From the NCBI RefSeq assembly GCF_004217495.1, contig NZ_SHLC01000001.1, positions 186,001 through 250,000 of the forward strand: a DNA stretch of 64,000 bases, in the 5' to 3' direction. Within the stretch, counting starts at the first letter, position 1; each line of letters starts with the position of its first letter. Origin of the DNA: Microterricola gilva (lineage in GTDB: Bacteria; Actinomycetota; Actinomycetes; Actinomycetales; Microbacteriaceae). The notes under the pieces were generated by a model. The model saw only the letters and a program-made list of their open reading frames with translations, was not told the origin of the DNA and ran no database searches. Positions 7,876 through 17,214 of this stretch are shown in pieces. A program made the position numbers and the translations under genes.

Positions 7876-8763
7876 CTAGGCCGTGCGCACCTGGATGAGG
7901 TTCGCCCACGGGTCGTCGAAGCGCAGCGTCTGGCCGTCGTCGCGCACGCCGACGCCGTAGTGCGTCATCCGCTCCTGCAGGGAGCCGAGCGCGTCGGCAT
8001 CCGGAACGAGGATGTCGACCTGGCCGAGCCCGAGGGCGAGGCGGCGCTTGCCGGCCCCGCGGCTGTTCCAGGTGTTCATGGCCATGTGGTGGTGGTAGCC
8101 GCCTGCCGAGACGAAGAGCGCGCTGCCGCCCATCTCCGCCGTGGTCTCGAAGCCGAGCTTGTCGACGTAGAAGTCGCGGGCGCTCGCGACATCGCCGACG
8201 GAGAGGTGCACGTGGCCGACGACCGCGCCACCGATGACGGGGTCTGCGATGCCGCCCTCGGTGAGGTGGTTCTGCAGGTACTCATTGGGGTCGAGCGCGA
8301 GCGTCGCCATGTCGATCGTGCCGTGGGTCCAGCTCCACTCGGTGCGGGTGCGGTCCCAGTAGAGCTCGATGCCGTTGCCCTCAGGGTCGGTGAAGTAGAA
8401 CGCCTCGCTCACGATGTGGTCGGCGCTGCCCGTGAAGGTGCCCGGGTGCTGCCTGGCCACGGAGTAGACGGCGGCGGCGAGGGCGGCCTGGGTCTCGAAC
8501 AGGATGGCCGTGTGGAACAGCCCGGCGGCGCGCGGCTCCGGGCTGACGAGCTCCGGGGCGTGCTGCAGGATGACGATCGGGACGGTGCCGCGGCCGAGCA
8601 CGGCCGTCCCGCCCTCGTGGCTCAGCAGCCGCAGCGTGACGGCGTCGCGGTAGTAGGCGATCATCGCGTCGAGGTTGCCGACGCGCAGGGTCACCGCGCC
8701 CATTCCGGTGTCTGGGGCCAGGAGTTCGCTGGCGCTGCGGGTGGACAGTGGCTGCTCGGTCAT
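7876..8763 (-). CDS. VOC family (glyoxalase fold) protein, catechol-2,3-dioxygenase-like
   Basis: A 295-residue protein made of two VOC half-domains: the first opens with MGAVTLRVGNLDAMIAYY and closes with FYFTDPEGNGIELYWD, the second opens with VGHVHLSVGDVASARDFY and contains GGYHHHMAMN. The overall plan matches CatE-type extradiol dioxygenases. Candidate metal ligands are His in GHVHLS and His in YHHHMAM; the usual C-terminal Glu is replaced by Gln in LIQVRTA, so activity is not assured. The start at 8763 (MTEQPL) is chosen because the longer frame upstream reads through a terminator hairpin. It lies downstream of, and convergent with, the TetR gene, so a link to anthranilate-derived catechols is only possible. 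Confidence 0.78.
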   Translation of the reverse strand: MTEQPLSTRSASELLAPDTGMGAVTLRVGNLDAMIAYYRDAVTLRLLSHEGGTAVLGRGTVPIVILQHAPELVSPEPRAAGLFHTAILFETQAALAAAVYSVARQHPGTFTGSADHIVSEAFYFTDPEGNGIELYWDRTRTEWSWTHGTIDMATLALDPNEYLQNHLTEGGIADPVIGGAVVGHVHLSVGDVASARDFYVDKLGFETTAEMGGSALFVSAGGYHHHMAMNTWNSRGAGKRRLALGLGQVDILVPDADALGSLQERMTHYGVGVRDDGQTLRFDDPWANLIQVRTA

Positions 8764-8775
8764 GCTGAATGCAAC

Positions 8776-8812
8776 GGATGCCGCGGCGCGCGTATTCCAC
8801 GCCGCGGCATCC
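8776..8812. terminator. Hairpin terminator after the ThuA-Gfo/Idh operon
   Basis: GGATGCCGCGGCG (8776-8788) pairs perfectly with CGCCGCGGCATCC (8800-8812). It lies just past the stop codon of the minus-strand dehydrogenase gene, and its stem is built from two GGATGCC-type heptamers. Confidence 0.7.
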
Positions 8813-8819
8813 GCTCGGC

Positions 8820-9977
8820 TCAGGCGCGAGCCAGGGCCGCAGTACCCCAGTGCCCAGAACTCAGTCCGGCTTCGACCGACCCCCACGCGGCGAGCCGCTC
8901 CCTCACGTCGTCGCGTCGCTCAGTGGCGATGGCCTCGGCGTAGGAGGCGGCGAGCAGATCGGCGATGACGACACGCTCGCCGCTGGCAGCACTCAGTGCG
9001 GCGGCTTCGACCATGGCGAGACTTGCGATGTTGTCGCGAATCTCGTTCTCCGGCGTTGTGTTGTTGCGAACGCTTTCGACGAATGCAGCCAGTGACCCGG
9101 CGATGTTCTCGTAGTCGCTCGGCACGTCGACGGTGATGTCGGCCTCGGCATCAACCTCGACGTGGTGATCGCCGTCCCAGTGGGCGGCGCCGTGTTCGCC
9201 GTACACGTGCCACGATCCGTTCCAGGAGGTCTGAAGCCCCGGCGAGCAGCGGCTGCCGGCGTACACATAGCGGACGCCGTCGGTCAGCTCGAACACGGCC
9301 GTCGCGGACGCGTTGCTCGCGTACCAGCTCCACGAAGGATTCCACGCGCTGCACTGCACCGAGAGCGGTTCGTGTCCGGTGATGTGACGAAGCGCATCGA
9401 AATGATGGATCGACATGTCAACGAGCAGCGGGTGGAGCATCTGTTCGCGAAAGCCGGGCTCGTGATCGGCGTGGAAGAAGTCCGTCGTGACGGTTCCCAG
9501 CGCCCCGAGCTTGCTGACGGCCTGTCGGAGTGCGCTGAGGTGATTGAAGTAGCGGCGGGACTGGCTCACCATGATGAGTCCGCCCGTCACGTCGGCCAGG
9601 GCAACCTGCTGGATCGCCGCGGGAAGCGTTTCAGCGATCGGCTTCTCGCAGAGCACGGGGAGGCCGATCAGCAACGCTGTTTCATTGACGATTCGATGCG
9701 CTTGCGGAACGGTGACATTGATTACTGCCTCGGCGCCCGAGTTCGCCACCACCTCCTCGAGCGAGGTGCCGACGATGACGCCGGATGCCGCTTCCTCCAG
9801 TACTGCGCGCTCCGCGAGCGGCAGGTCGAGGTCGACGAGCCCGACGAGCCGCGCGTGTGGCGAGGAGGCGAGCATGCGGATCCAGGATCGCCCCATCGCG
9901 CCAGCGCCCACCACGACCACTGGCATCCGTTCGTTGCTTTCCACTGCGAACTCCTGGCTCTCGGTGCTGATGCTCAT
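8820..9977 (-). CDS. Gfo/Idh/MocA family oxidoreductase
   Basis: A 385-residue NAD(P)-dependent sugar or cyclitol dehydrogenase. The N-terminal Rossmann motif is VVVVGAGAMGRSW; CEKPIAET matches the conserved EKP Lys, and SIHHFDALRH holds the conserved HxxD region of the active site. The start at 9977 (MSISTES) is 5 nt after the ThuA stop codon; the longer frame would overlap that gene. In the neighbouring inositol cluster it could serve as the myo- or scyllo-inositol dehydrogenase (IolG role). With ThuA next to it, it may instead make a 3-keto glycoside, as in the ThuA/ThuB disaccharide pathway of rhizobia. The specific substrate is not decided by sequence. Confidence 0.87.
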   Translation of the reverse strand: MSISTESQEFAVESNERMPVVVVGAGAMGRSWIRMLASSPHARLVGLVDLDLPLAERAVLEEAASGVIVGTSLEEVVANSGAEAVINVTVPQAHRIVNETALLIGLPVLCEKPIAETLPAAIQQVALADVTGGLIMVSQSRRYFNHLSALRQAVSKLGALGTVTTDFFHADHEPGFREQMLHPLLVDMSIHHFDALRHITGHEPLSVQCSAWNPSWSWYASNASATAVFELTDGVRYVYAGSRCSPGLQTSWNGSWHVYGEHGAAHWDGDHHVEVDAEADITVDVPSDYENIAGSLAAFVESVRNNTTPENEIRDNIASLAMVEAAALSAASGERVVIADLLAASYAEAIATERRDDVRERLAAWGSVEAGLSSGHWGTAALARA

Positions 9978-9982
9978 GCCCG

Positions 9983-10822
9983 TCAGTTCTCCTGCGCCGC
10001 TTCGACGGCACTGGCGAGGGCAGGGGCCGGTTCGCCTGTGACGGGGTGAACGAGTCCATCCGGCGTCCAGAGCCAACCGCCGTCGAACTCACCGGGGCGG
10101 TACATGAGCGTCACCGTGTACGGCTCACGCGGCTTGTCGGGGCGCGCCCAGCGCGTGGCATTGGCGATGACCCGCTGTACGTCGGGGTGGTGGTAGACGG
10201 GGTAATCCTGGTCACCGGGGCTGAAGTAGAAGACGCGACCGAACCCACGACGGTAGGTGACGCCGCTGCGGAAGACCTCGCCGCCGGCGAAGCTGCTGAT
10301 GAACACGAGTTCGTCGGGCTCCGGAATGTCGAAATACTCGCCGTACATCTCGTCTTCGGGGATCACGATGGGCTGGGGGACGCCCTCGGAGATGGGGTGA
10401 CGCGGGTTCACCGTCCACACCAGTTCGCGCTCAGAGGCATTGCGCCAGCGCAGACTGCACGTGGTGCCCATGAGCCGACGGAAGATCTTCGAGTGGTGCC
10501 CGGAGTGCAGCACGATGATGCCCATGCCCTCGTTGACATGGCGCGCGATGCGATCGACGACCTCGTCGCTGACCTCCTCGTGAGCCATGTGGCCCCACCA
10601 CAGCAGAACGTCTGTGTTCTGCAGCACGTCCTCGCTGAGACCGTGCTCCGGCTCATCCAGGGTGTGCGTTGAGACGTCGACGTCCTCGCCGAGGAGCTCA
10701 CGCAGGCCACCGGCGATGGTTTCGTGCATGCCGTCGGGGTAATTCTCACGCACGATGGCGTGGACCTGTTCGTGGCGGTTCTCGCCCCAGACGACGGCGC
10801 GAATCGGAGTGGTGTGTGTCAT
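9983..10822 (-). CDS. ThuA domain-containing protein (trehalose-utilisation type)
   Basis: A 279-residue protein of the ThuA family (class I glutamine-amidotransferase-like fold). Conserved features are the first strand [13 protein letters not shown], the segment [23 protein letters not shown] with paired His, and [15 protein letters not shown]. The start at 10822 ([13 protein letters not shown]) begins directly at the fold; an in-frame extension upstream would run into the operator region. It forms a two-gene operon with the Gfo/Idh dehydrogenase. In rhizobia ThuA works with a dehydrogenase on 3-keto-disaccharides, so the pair may modify a glycoside before the iol enzymes act. Reaction not established for this protein. 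Confidence 0.85.
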   Translation of the reverse strand: MTHTTPIRAVVWGENRHEQVHAIVRENYPDGMHETIAGGLRELLGEDVDVSTHTLDEPEHGLSEDVLQNTDVLLWWGHMAHEEVSDEVVDRIARHVNEGMGIIVLHSGHHSKIFRRLMGTTCSLRWRNASERELVWTVNPRHPISEGVPQPIVIPEDEMYGEYFDIPEPDELVFISSFAGGEVFRSGVTYRRGFGRVFYFSPGDQDYPVYHHPDVQRVIANATRWARPDKPREPYTVTLMYRPGEFDGGWLWTPDGLVHPVTGEPAPALASAVEAAQEN

Positions 10823-10886
10823 GGAGTGTCCCTGAGTAGAAGTCTGCTGATGGATGCTGAGAACGAGTGTGCTGCCGATTTGATGG

Positions 10887-10900
10887 TATGTCAAGACAAA
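10887..10900. promoter_or_regulatory. Candidate GntR operator O1 (thuA promoter)
   Basis: TATGTCAAGACAAA fits an ideal palindrome TATGTC-NN-GACATA at 11 of 12 positions and contains the perfect core TGTC-AA-GACA. It lies 65 bp upstream of thuA, in the spacer shared with the ABC importer operon. Confidence 0.5.
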
Positions 10901-10989
10901 GTGACCATTGGCGGCCATTTCGCGGGCCAGTGTTCGCAGCTCGGCCACCGGGTGTGCGGCGAGGGCGATCGAGTATTGGCTATTGTCAG

Positions 10990-11003
10990 TATGTTGTGTC
11001 ATA
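10990..11003. promoter_or_regulatory. Candidate GntR operator O2 (solute-binding protein promoter)
   Basis: TATGTTGTGTCATA fits the same palindrome TATGTC-NN-GACATA at 10 of 12 positions. It lies about 60 bp before the start of the solute-binding protein gene. The surrounding 160 bp hold further TGTCA half-sites but no other gene. Confidence 0.42.
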
Positions 11004-11064
11004 GTCTCAATGTGATTCTTCATGACAACGGCAATGTGGCCGAGTGAAGGAGAGATGGGGCAAC

Positions 11065-12417
11065 GTGATCAACAAGAAACGGTGGGCCGCAGCGGGAGCA
11101 CTTGTCGCGAGCGGAGCAATGCTGGCTGGCGTCCTCACGGGCTGCAGCTCGGAAGCGGCCTCGGATGGGCCTGTGCAACTGAAGTTCCTTGTCTACCAGC
11201 AATTGCGTGCGGATGCCGCGGAGAAGTTGATCCCCGAGTTCGAGGCCGCGATGGCGGCGAAGGGCACCGAAGTCGACATCGAACTCGTGCGCGAGAATCT
11301 CGACGACACGCAGTTCGTCACCAAGGCGACGCAGCAGTTCAATGCCGGAACCGCCCCGGACATCATCGATGTCAACAATCCTTACGTCAACGGCTTCGCC
11401 GGTGCCGGCTATCTTCTGCCCCTCGACGACTACCTCGCCGACTGGAGCGAGTGGGACGACTACTACCCCGTCGTGAAGGAGGCCGTGACCGCTGTTGACG
11501 GTCAGACCTACGCCCTGCCCCACGAGGCATCGGTGCAGAGCTTCTTCTACCGTGCAGACGTGCTGAAAGAGCTGGGCATCGACACCAGCCAGCCGGAAAC
11601 GTGGGACGACATGGTCGCGCGTTTGAAGGAGATCACCGCGAAAACGGGAGGGCCCTCTTTGACGCTGCCAGCCGGCAAGGCATGGGGTGGCGGTACCTGG
11701 GCGGAATCCGTGCGCAACGTCATCATGGGCGATGGCCCCATCTACGACGAGAAGACGAAGACGTGGACCGTCGCGAGCGACGGTTGGACGCAAACGTTCG
11801 AACTCTATGACCAGCTCGTCGACGAGGGGCTGCTTCCGGTGAAGGACCTGCTCAACCCCAACCCGTGGGAGCCGACGAAGTACGTTGCTTTCCCCGAGGG
11901 CACGATTCCCGTCGCCGCGCAGGGAACCTGGGGCTGGAAGTACGACTGGGGCCCCGAAGGCTCCGCGCCCATCGAGAACGTGACCGAAAAAGTCGCCACC
12001 TGGCAGTACCCCGCGTTCAGCGCGGGCGGCGACCCGTACTCGACCCTCGCGGTCGGCAACACCTACGTGGTGAATGCCGACACGAAGTACCCCGACGTGG
12101 CTGTCGAGTTCGCCAAGTGGATGAGCTCCGGTGAAGCGATGGCGCAGCAGCTCGTCGCCGTTGGCGCAGGAGCGCCGCGCACGGGCATTGAGGACATCTC
12201 GCCGTACGCAGAGAACGAGCAGCTGCGTGCTGCGGAGGCAGAGATCGAGAACGCCACGCCCGTGCCAACGGCCGATGGCGTCGAGAAGCTCTCCCAGGCC
12301 GCGCAGATCGCGACCGAGGGAATCCTCACCGGGAAGCTCGATGGCGCTCAGGCGGCGGCCGAGTTCGCCAAGCAGGCGACCGACCTTCTTGGGAAAGACA
12401 AGGTCGCCACGAAGTAA
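11065..12417 (+). CDS. Extracellular solute-binding lipoprotein of a sugar ABC transporter (CUT1)
   Basis: A roughly 450-residue family 1 solute-binding protein. The N-terminus is Lys/Arg rich, followed by a hydrophobic stretch and the lipobox LTGC, so the mature protein is a lipoprotein on the outer face of the membrane. I prefer the GTG at 11065 (VINKKRW), since AAGGAG and a G-run precede it and it gives a compact signal peptide; a GTG at 11044 would add seven residues. It captures the substrate for the two permeases encoded downstream. No ATPase gene is adjacent, so a shared MsiK/UgpC-type ATPase encoded elsewhere is expected. The iol context suggests a cyclitol or its glycoside or sulfate as ligand. 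Confidence 0.9.
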   Translation: MINKKRWAAAGALVASGAMLAGVLTGCSSEAASDGPVQLKFLVYQQLRADAAEKLIPEFEAAMAAKGTEVDIELVRENLDDTQFVTKATQQFNAGTAPDIIDVNNPYVNGFAGAGYLLPLDDYLADWSEWDDYYPVVKEAVTAVDGQTYALPHEASVQSFFYRADVLKELGIDTSQPETWDDMVARLKEITAKTGGPSLTLPAGKAWGGGTWAESVRNVIMGDGPIYDEKTKTWTVASDGWTQTFELYDQLVDEGLLPVKDLLNPNPWEPTKYVAFPEGTIPVAAQGTWGWKYDWGPEGSAPIENVTEKVATWQYPAFSAGGDPYSTLAVGNTYVVNADTKYPDVAVEFAKWMSSGEAMAQQLVAVGAGAPRTGIEDISPYAENEQLRAAEAEIENATPVPTADGVEKLSQAAQIATEGILTGKLDGAQAAAEFAKQATDLLGKDKVATK

Positions 12418-12424
12418 CCAGATC

Positions 12425-12459
12425 GGAGCGCGGTCCCGGCATGCCCGAGGCCGCGCTCC
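12425..12459 (+). terminator. Intercistronic hairpin after the solute-binding protein gene
   Basis: GGAGCGCGG (12425-12433) pairs with CCGCGCTCC (12451-12459). Placed between the binding-protein gene and the first permease gene, it may attenuate transcription or protect the upstream mRNA, giving more binding protein than permease. Confidence 0.5.
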
Positions 12460-12501
12460 TCTCGGCTTTAGCTGCCATGTCGAAGGAATGAAGTAGATGC
12501 G

Positions 12502-13452
12502 ATGACGAACCTGATCCTTACTAAGACGGAGCTGAGCGCAGCTCCAGCTCCAGCTCCCCGTCGGCGGATGTCGCGTCGCGTGCGCAACGAGCGGCTCGCG
12601 TTGGTCTCGATGCTGAGCCCCTCGGTGCTCCTCATCGGGATGTTCGTCCTCGCGCCGGTCGTCTACGCCTTCTACCTGAGCTTCACGAACACCACACTCT
12701 TGGGTTTTGACGCGCGCAACCCCAAGTTCGTCGGCCTCGACAACTTCACCTATCTGCTGACCAACGACGAGTTCCTCTCTTCGCTGGGACGAACAGGAAT
12801 CTTCATCCTGCTCTCCGCGATCATCGGGCAGACGGTCTTGGGCATGCTCGCTGCGCTCTGGCTGCACAAGACGTGGCTGCGCGGCAAAGGGCTGTTCGGC
12901 GCCGCCGTGCTCCTGCCCATGGTCGTGCCGGAGGTCGTGGCGTCGCTCGCCTGGGCGAGCATGCTCTACTCGGGGCCGCGCGGCACCGTGAACCAGATCA
13001 TCGGTGTGTTCGGGATCGGCGCGGTCGACTGGCTGCAGACGATGGCGCTGTTCAGCATCATCCTTGTGAACATCTGGCGTGGCATCGCCTTTGCGATGAT
13101 CATGTTCCAGGCCGCGATCGAAGACGTTCCGCAGGAGCTCATCGAGGCCGCCCACATCGACGGCGCCTCCGCGTGGCAGGTCTTCCGACACGTGACGCTG
13201 CCGCTCGTGCGCCAGCCGATCTTCCTATTCCTGCTCTTGACGACGATCACCACCGCAGGAATCTTCGGCTTGGTCTACTTCCTGACTCAGGGAGGACCCG
13301 GCGATGACACGCAGCTCGTCGCCCTGTACATCTACGACCGGGCCTTCCAGTTCTCGCAGATCGGCCTGGGAAGTGCAGCGTCCGTGATCCTGCTCATCCT
13401 CGTGCTGATCTTCGGTCTCACCTACGTTCGTTTCGCCAAGATTGAGGTTTGA
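12502..13452 (+). CDS. Sugar ABC transporter permease (MalF type)
   Basis: A 316-residue inner-membrane protein with six predicted hydrophobic segments after a basic N-terminus (PRRRMSRRVRNERL). The EAA loop that contacts the ATPase is visible as EDVPQELIEAAHIDGASAWQVF. It begins 84 bp after the binding-protein gene and ends 3 bp before the second permease gene. With that partner it forms the heterodimeric channel of a CUT1 carbohydrate importer. Substrate is inferred only from the surrounding inositol genes. Confidence 0.92.
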   Translation: MTNLILTKTELSAAPAPAPRRRMSRRVRNERLALVSMLSPSVLLIGMFVLAPVVYAFYLSFTNTTLLGFDARNPKFVGLDNFTYLLTNDEFLSSLGRTGIFILLSAIIGQTVLGMLAALWLHKTWLRGKGLFGAAVLLPMVVPEVVASLAWASMLYSGPRGTVNQIIGVFGIGAVDWLQTMALFSIILVNIWRGIAFAMIMFQAAIEDVPQELIEAAHIDGASAWQVFRHVTLPLVRQPIFLFLLLTTITTAGIFGLVYFLTQGGPGDDTQLVALYIYDRAFQFSQIGLGSAASVILLILVLIFGLTYVRFAKIEV

Positions 13453-13455
13453 GCG

Positions 13456-14343
13456 ATGTCCGACACAGCCACCAGGGCGCTCGTAGCGCCGAATCACCCC
13501 GTTCGCCTCTCCAAGCGCCCGCTGACACCAGCCGCGCGCATCAACCGGGTGCTGATCTACGTGCTCGTCGTCATCATGGGGTTGTTCTGCCTCATCCCCT
13601 TCGCCTGGCTCGTGTTCGCCTCGGTCGACGAGAACGCATCGAGCACCCTCGCCTGGCCGGAGTTCACACTGCAGCACTACGTTGAACTCTTCACAGAGGC
13701 GCAGACGCTTCAGCTGCTCGGCAACAGTCTCATCATCGCCGTGGGGGCCACGGCCCTCACGATTCTGCTCGGCACGCTTGGCGGCTACGCGCTCTCGCGC
13801 TTCCGCTTCCCGTTCCGCCGTTCGTTCATGTTCTTCATCCTGCTGATCAGGGTGGTGCCGCCGACAGCGACGATCGTTCCGCTCTACCTGATCGTGGTGA
13901 ACCTCGGACTCAACGACTCGCTGTTCGGCCTCGTCCTGGTCGAGGCTGCTGCGCTGCTGCCGCTCACGCTGTGGCAGATGAAGATTGCCGTCGACTCGAT
14001 CCCTATCGAGCTGGAAGAAGCCGCATGGGTCGACGGCGGCACCCGCTTCCGCGCCTTCCGCATCATCGTTTTCCCGCTGGTCGGGCCGACCCTCGGCGCT
14101 GCAGCGATGTTCGCCTTCATGGGTGCCTGGGGCGACTTCCTCACGCCGCTCGTGCTGTTGCAATCCCCGGAGCTGTACCCGCTGTCGATCGGTCTGTTCT
14201 ACGCCTTCTCCGAGTTCAACCAGGTCAACTGGGGAGTGCTCACGGCAACCGCCATGATCTACATGGTGCCGCCCACCGTGCTGTACCTGCTCGTGCGGAA
14301 GTACCTCTTCAAGGCGTCGCTCTCCGGCGCAGTCAAGGGCTAG
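13456..14343 (+). CDS. Sugar ABC transporter permease (MalG type)
   Basis: A 295-residue permease with about six hydrophobic segments. Its EAA loop reads DSIPIELEEAAWVDGGTRFRAF, matching MalG-type subunits. The start codon follows the MalF-type gene by 3 bp, so both are translated from one message. It is the last gene of the importer operon and is followed by a perfect terminator hairpin shared with the convergent GntR gene. No ATP-binding subunit is encoded in the operon, which is common in actinobacteria that share one ATPase among several CUT1 systems. Confidence 0.92.
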   Translation: MSDTATRALVAPNHPVRLSKRPLTPAARINRVLIYVLVVIMGLFCLIPFAWLVFASVDENASSTLAWPEFTLQHYVELFTEAQTLQLLGNSLIIAVGATALTILLGTLGGYALSRFRFPFRRSFMFFILLIRVVPPTATIVPLYLIVVNLGLNDSLFGLVLVEAAALLPLTLWQMKIAVDSIPIELEEAAWVDGGTRFRAFRIIVFPLVGPTLGAAAMFAFMGAWGDFLTPLVLLQSPELYPLSIGLFYAFSEFNQVNWGVLTATAMIYMVPPTVLYLLVRKYLFKASLSGAVKG

Positions 14344-14363
14344 GCCGCCGAAGACAGTATCGA

Positions 14364-14396
14364 AATGGCGGGACTCGCACTGCGAGTCCCGCCATT
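14364..14396. terminator. Bidirectional hairpin terminator
   Basis: AATGGCGGGACTCGCA (14364-14379) and TGCGAGTCCCGCCATT (14381-14396) are perfect complements around a single base, giving a very stable hairpin between the convergent permease and gntR genes. Confidence 0.78.
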
Positions 14397-14419
14397 CGTG
14401 TGACCAGCCGGTGGGTCGG

Positions 14420-15181
14420 CTAGCGATCGACCAACGTCACCTCGAACGAGTAAAGGTCGGGGCGGTAGCAATGCTGGCCGTACTCAACGGCGCGGCCGGA
14501 GTTGTCGTAGGCGGTGCGTTCCATGGTGAGCACCGGCCCAGCCGCGGCGATGTCCAGGAGTGTGCTCTCTTCATCCGTCGCCGTGCGCGCTCCGATGCGC
14601 TCACGGGCCACCCGCATCGTCGTGCCGCGGGAGCGCAGCACCTGGTACAGCCCGTACTCGGTCAGCGCGCTCGTGCTGAGGTCGGTGAAGTCACTGGGCA
14701 GATAGTTCTCGAGCACGGCGAGGGGGGTGTCGTCAGAGCTGCGCAGGCGACGGAGGTGCAGGAGCGGCGAGCCTTCGGGGAGGGAGAGGTGCTCGGCCAT
14801 CGTCTCGTCGGCCGGGATGACTTCGGAGAGCAGCAGCGTCGTCGATGGCTGGTGGCCGGAGCGCGCCAGATCCTCATGCAGGCTGGTCAGCTCGACCTGG
14901 CGGGCCACCTCGCCATGGACCACCTGGGTGCCGATGCCCCGTCGACGCACGAGAAGGCCTTTGTCGACCACGTCTTGGATTGCCCGTCGAATCGTGGGAC
15001 GGGACAGCCCGAGGCGCTCGCCGAGGGCAACCTCGTTCTCGAGCCGCGAACCGGCGGGAAGGACGCCGCTTCGAATGGCGTCCTCGATCCGGGTCGCGAC
15101 CTGGTAGTACAACGGGATCGGCCCGGCGCGATCGATGTCCATGAAAAGCTCTGGCGGAAGAGTTTGTTCGCTGTTGCCCAT
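14420..15181 (-). CDS. GntR family regulator, HutC subfamily (UTRA effector domain)
   Basis: A 253-residue repressor. The N-terminal winged helix contains PLYYQVATRIEDAIRSG and LGERLGLSRPTIRRAIQDVVDKGLL, the GntR recognition helix; from about residue 95 the protein follows the UTRA fold of the HutC/FarR group, which binds sugar phosphates or small acids. AGGAGT lies 6 nt before the ATG. The gene sits at the centre of the catabolic island, between the importer and the iol operon. Related inverted repeats are found before thuA, the importer, iolC, the sulfatase gene and, more weakly, before this gene itself, so it is the best candidate for the shared regulator. Confidence 0.88.
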   Translation of the reverse strand: MGNSEQTLPPELFMDIDRAGPIPLYYQVATRIEDAIRSGVLPAGSRLENEVALGERLGLSRPTIRRAIQDVVDKGLLVRRRGIGTQVVHGEVARQVELTSLHEDLARSGHQPSTTLLLSEVIPADETMAEHLSLPEGSPLLHLRRLRSSDDTPLAVLENYLPSDFTDLSTSALTEYGLYQVLRSRGTTMRVARERIGARTATDEESTLLDIAAAGPVLTMERTAYDNSGRAVEYGQHCYRPDLYSFEVTLVDR

Positions 15182-15220
15182 TGCGCCACTCCTATTTGCT
15201 CGACCGAGGCGTCCCCGCGA

Positions 15221-15234
15221 TATGTGTTTACATT
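15221..15234. promoter_or_regulatory. Weak candidate operator O3 upstream of gntR
   Basis: TATGTGTTTACATT matches the palindrome TATGTC-NN-GACATA at 9 of 12 positions and lies about 40 bp before gntR. It may be an autoregulatory site, but the match is weak. Confidence 0.3.
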
Positions 15235-15261
15235 AGCACTTGGGTACCGTTAAACGGCGAG

Positions 15262-15300
15262 AGCCGCGACCCCCGATCCGGGGGATCGAGGGTCGTGGCT
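15262..15300 (-). terminator. Hairpin terminator of the iol operon
   Basis: AGCCGCGACCC (15262-15272) pairs with GGGTCGTGGCT (15290-15300), with one G-T pair, directly after the stop codon of minus-strand iolD. Confidence 0.65.
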
Positions 15301-15315
15301 GTTGACGTTCCGGGG

Positions 15316-17214
15316 CTAGCCGAGCAGCGGACGCTGTCCGGCGCGCTGCTGCTCGTACGCGGCCCGGGCGCGCTGCGTCGACTCCATGGTCGACACCTCG
15401 GCGATCGGCACATCCCACCAGCCATTGCCCGACGGCGCGAAGAGCAGCGGGTCGCTGTTGACGTGAATGAGCGTCGGGCCGTCGCCGGCCTTCGCCGCGG
15501 TGACGGCCGCCGTGAGCTCTGCGATGACGTCAGGCGACGGCTCCACCCTGATGACGTTGACGCCGAGGCTCTCGGCATTCAGCGCGAGGTCGACGGGCAG
15601 CGGTTCGCCCTGCTCTGCGCTGTTGCGCTCGTCGTCGCGGAAGCGGTACTTCGTCCCATAGCGTTGCGAGCCGACCGTGTCGCTCAGCGCCCCGATCGAG
15701 GCGAAGCCGTGGTTCTGGATGAGGACGACGATCAGCTTGATCTGCTCGGCCACCGCCGTCACGAGCTCGGTGTGCATCATCAGATAGGAGCCGTCACCGA
15801 CCATGACGATGACATCGCGGTCAGGTGCTCCCCGGCGCACGCCGATTCCGCCGGCGATTTCGTAACCCATGCAGGAGAAGGCGTACTCGACGTGGTAGCC
15901 CAGGTCATCCCGCACGCGCCAGAGCTTGTGGAGGTCACCAGGGAGGGAGCCGGCCGCGCAGACGACGACGTCGCGGGGGTCTGAAGCCTCATTGACGGCG
16001 CCGATGATCTCGGCCTGGGCGGGCAGAGGGCGTCCGCTCGGGCGGAAGGCTTCATCGACGATGGCGTTCCACTCGTCCTTGCCGCGGGCGACTCTGGCTC
16101 GATAGTCCGCCGATGTGCGGTAGTCACCGACGGCGGTCGCCAAGGCGTCCAGCGCTTCCCTCGCGTCGGCCACCACCGAGATGGCTGCACCGTGCTTGAC
16201 GGCGTCGAAAGACGCGATGTTGATGTTGAGGAATGTCACGTCGGGGTTCTGGAAGGCGCTGCGCGAGGCGGTGGTGAAGTCGCTGTAGCGGGTGCCGATT
16301 CCGATCACGAGGTCGGCGCCTGCCGCAAAATCGTTCGCGACCGTCGTCCCGGTCGAGCCGACCGCGCCGAGCGAGAGCGCGTGGTCCCACGTCAGGGAGC
16401 CGACACCGGCTTGGGAGGTGCCGACGGCGATGCCCGTCTGGTCGACGAAGCGGGCCAGTGCGGCTGCGGCATCCGAGTACAGGACGCCGCCGCCCGCAAC
16501 GATGACGGGACGCCGGGCCCGTCGGATAGCCTCGGCGGCACGCGCGAGCACAGCCCGTTCCGGGGTGGGCCGGCGAACGTGCCACTCCCGGTCGGCGAGG
16601 AACTCGAGCGGCACGTCGATGGCTTCCGCCTGCACGTCTTCGGGGAGGGAGAGCGTGACCGCGCCGGTTTCGACGGGGTCTGTGAGCACGCGCATTGCCG
16701 AGAGCGCCGCGGAGTACAGCTGCTCGGGGCGGTTCACCCGATCGAAGAAGCGCGAGAGCGGCTTGAACGCGTCGTTGACCGACATGCTGCCGTCGTGCGG
16801 CAGCTCCAACTGCTGCAACACGGGATCGCTCACGCGGGTGGCGAAGGTGTCGGAGGGCAGAAGCAGCACGGGCAGGCGGTTGGTGGTGGCCAAGGCCGCG
16901 CCTGTGAGCATGTTCGTTGCGCCCGGCCCGACCGACGCGGTACAGGCGAATGTGGCGCGGCGGCGGTGCATGCGGGCGAAACCGACCGACTCGTGCACCA
17001 TGGCCTGCTCGTTGCGCGCCTGGTAGTACGGCATCAGCAGCGGATCGTCGATCGATGCCTGCTTGAGGGCCTGGCCGACACCGGCGACGTTGCCATGCCC
17101 GAAGATTCCGAACATGCCGGGAATCGTGCGCTCACGCACGTCTCCGTCGACGGTCCACTGGTGGGCGAGGAACTCCACGAGGGCCTGGCCAACAGTCATT
17201 CTGCGCGTCGTCAT
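15316..17214 (-). CDS. iolD: 3D-(3,5/4)-trihydroxycyclohexane-1,2-dione hydrolase
   Basis: A 632-residue thiamine-diphosphate enzyme that opens the ring of the inositol-derived dione to 5-deoxy-glucuronate. The N-terminal PYR domain contains GMFGIFGHGNVAGVGQAL and the conserved ARNEQAMVHE segment with the ThDP Glu; the C-terminal PP domain contains CMGYEIAGGIGVRRG and the metal/diphosphate motif VGDGSYLMMHTE. Length matches IolD. I set the start at 17214 (MTTRRM), where ATGA overlaps the iolB stop codon, rather than at the upstream ATG. Last gene of the iolC-aldolase-mmsA-iolB-iolD operon. Confidence 0.94.
   Translation of the reverse strand: MTTRRMTVGQALVEFLAHQWTVDGDVRERTIPGMFGIFGHGNVAGVGQALKQASIDDPLLMPYYQARNEQAMVHESVGFARMHRRRATFACTASVGPGATNMLTGAALATTNRLPVLLLPSDTFATRVSDPVLQQLELPHDGSMSVNDAFKPLSRFFDRVNRPEQLYSAALSAMRVLTDPVETGAVTLSLPEDVQAEAIDVPLEFLADREWHVRRPTPERAVLARAAEAIRRARRPVIVAGGGVLYSDAAAALARFVDQTGIAVGTSQAGVGSLTWDHALSLGAVGSTGTTVANDFAAGADLVIGIGTRYSDFTTASRSAFQNPDVTFLNINIASFDAVKHGAAISVVADAREALDALATAVGDYRTSADYRARVARGKDEWNAIVDEAFRPSGRPLPAQAEIIGAVNEASDPRDVVVCAAGSLPGDLHKLWRVRDDLGYHVEYAFSCMGYEIAGGIGVRRGAPDRDVIVMVGDGSYLMMHTELVTAVAEQIKLIVVLIQNHGFASIGALSDTVGSQRYGTKYRFRDDERNSAEQGEPLPVDLALNAESLGVNVIRVEPSPDVIAELTAAVTAAKAGDGPTLIHVNSDPLLFAPSGNGWWDVPIAEVSTMESTQRARAAYEQQRAGQRPLLG

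Noticed and set aside
11020-13191. 723-residue minus-strand frame across the binding protein and permease genes
   Set aside because: Antisense shadow of two clear ABC transporter genes; composition is unlike a folded protein.
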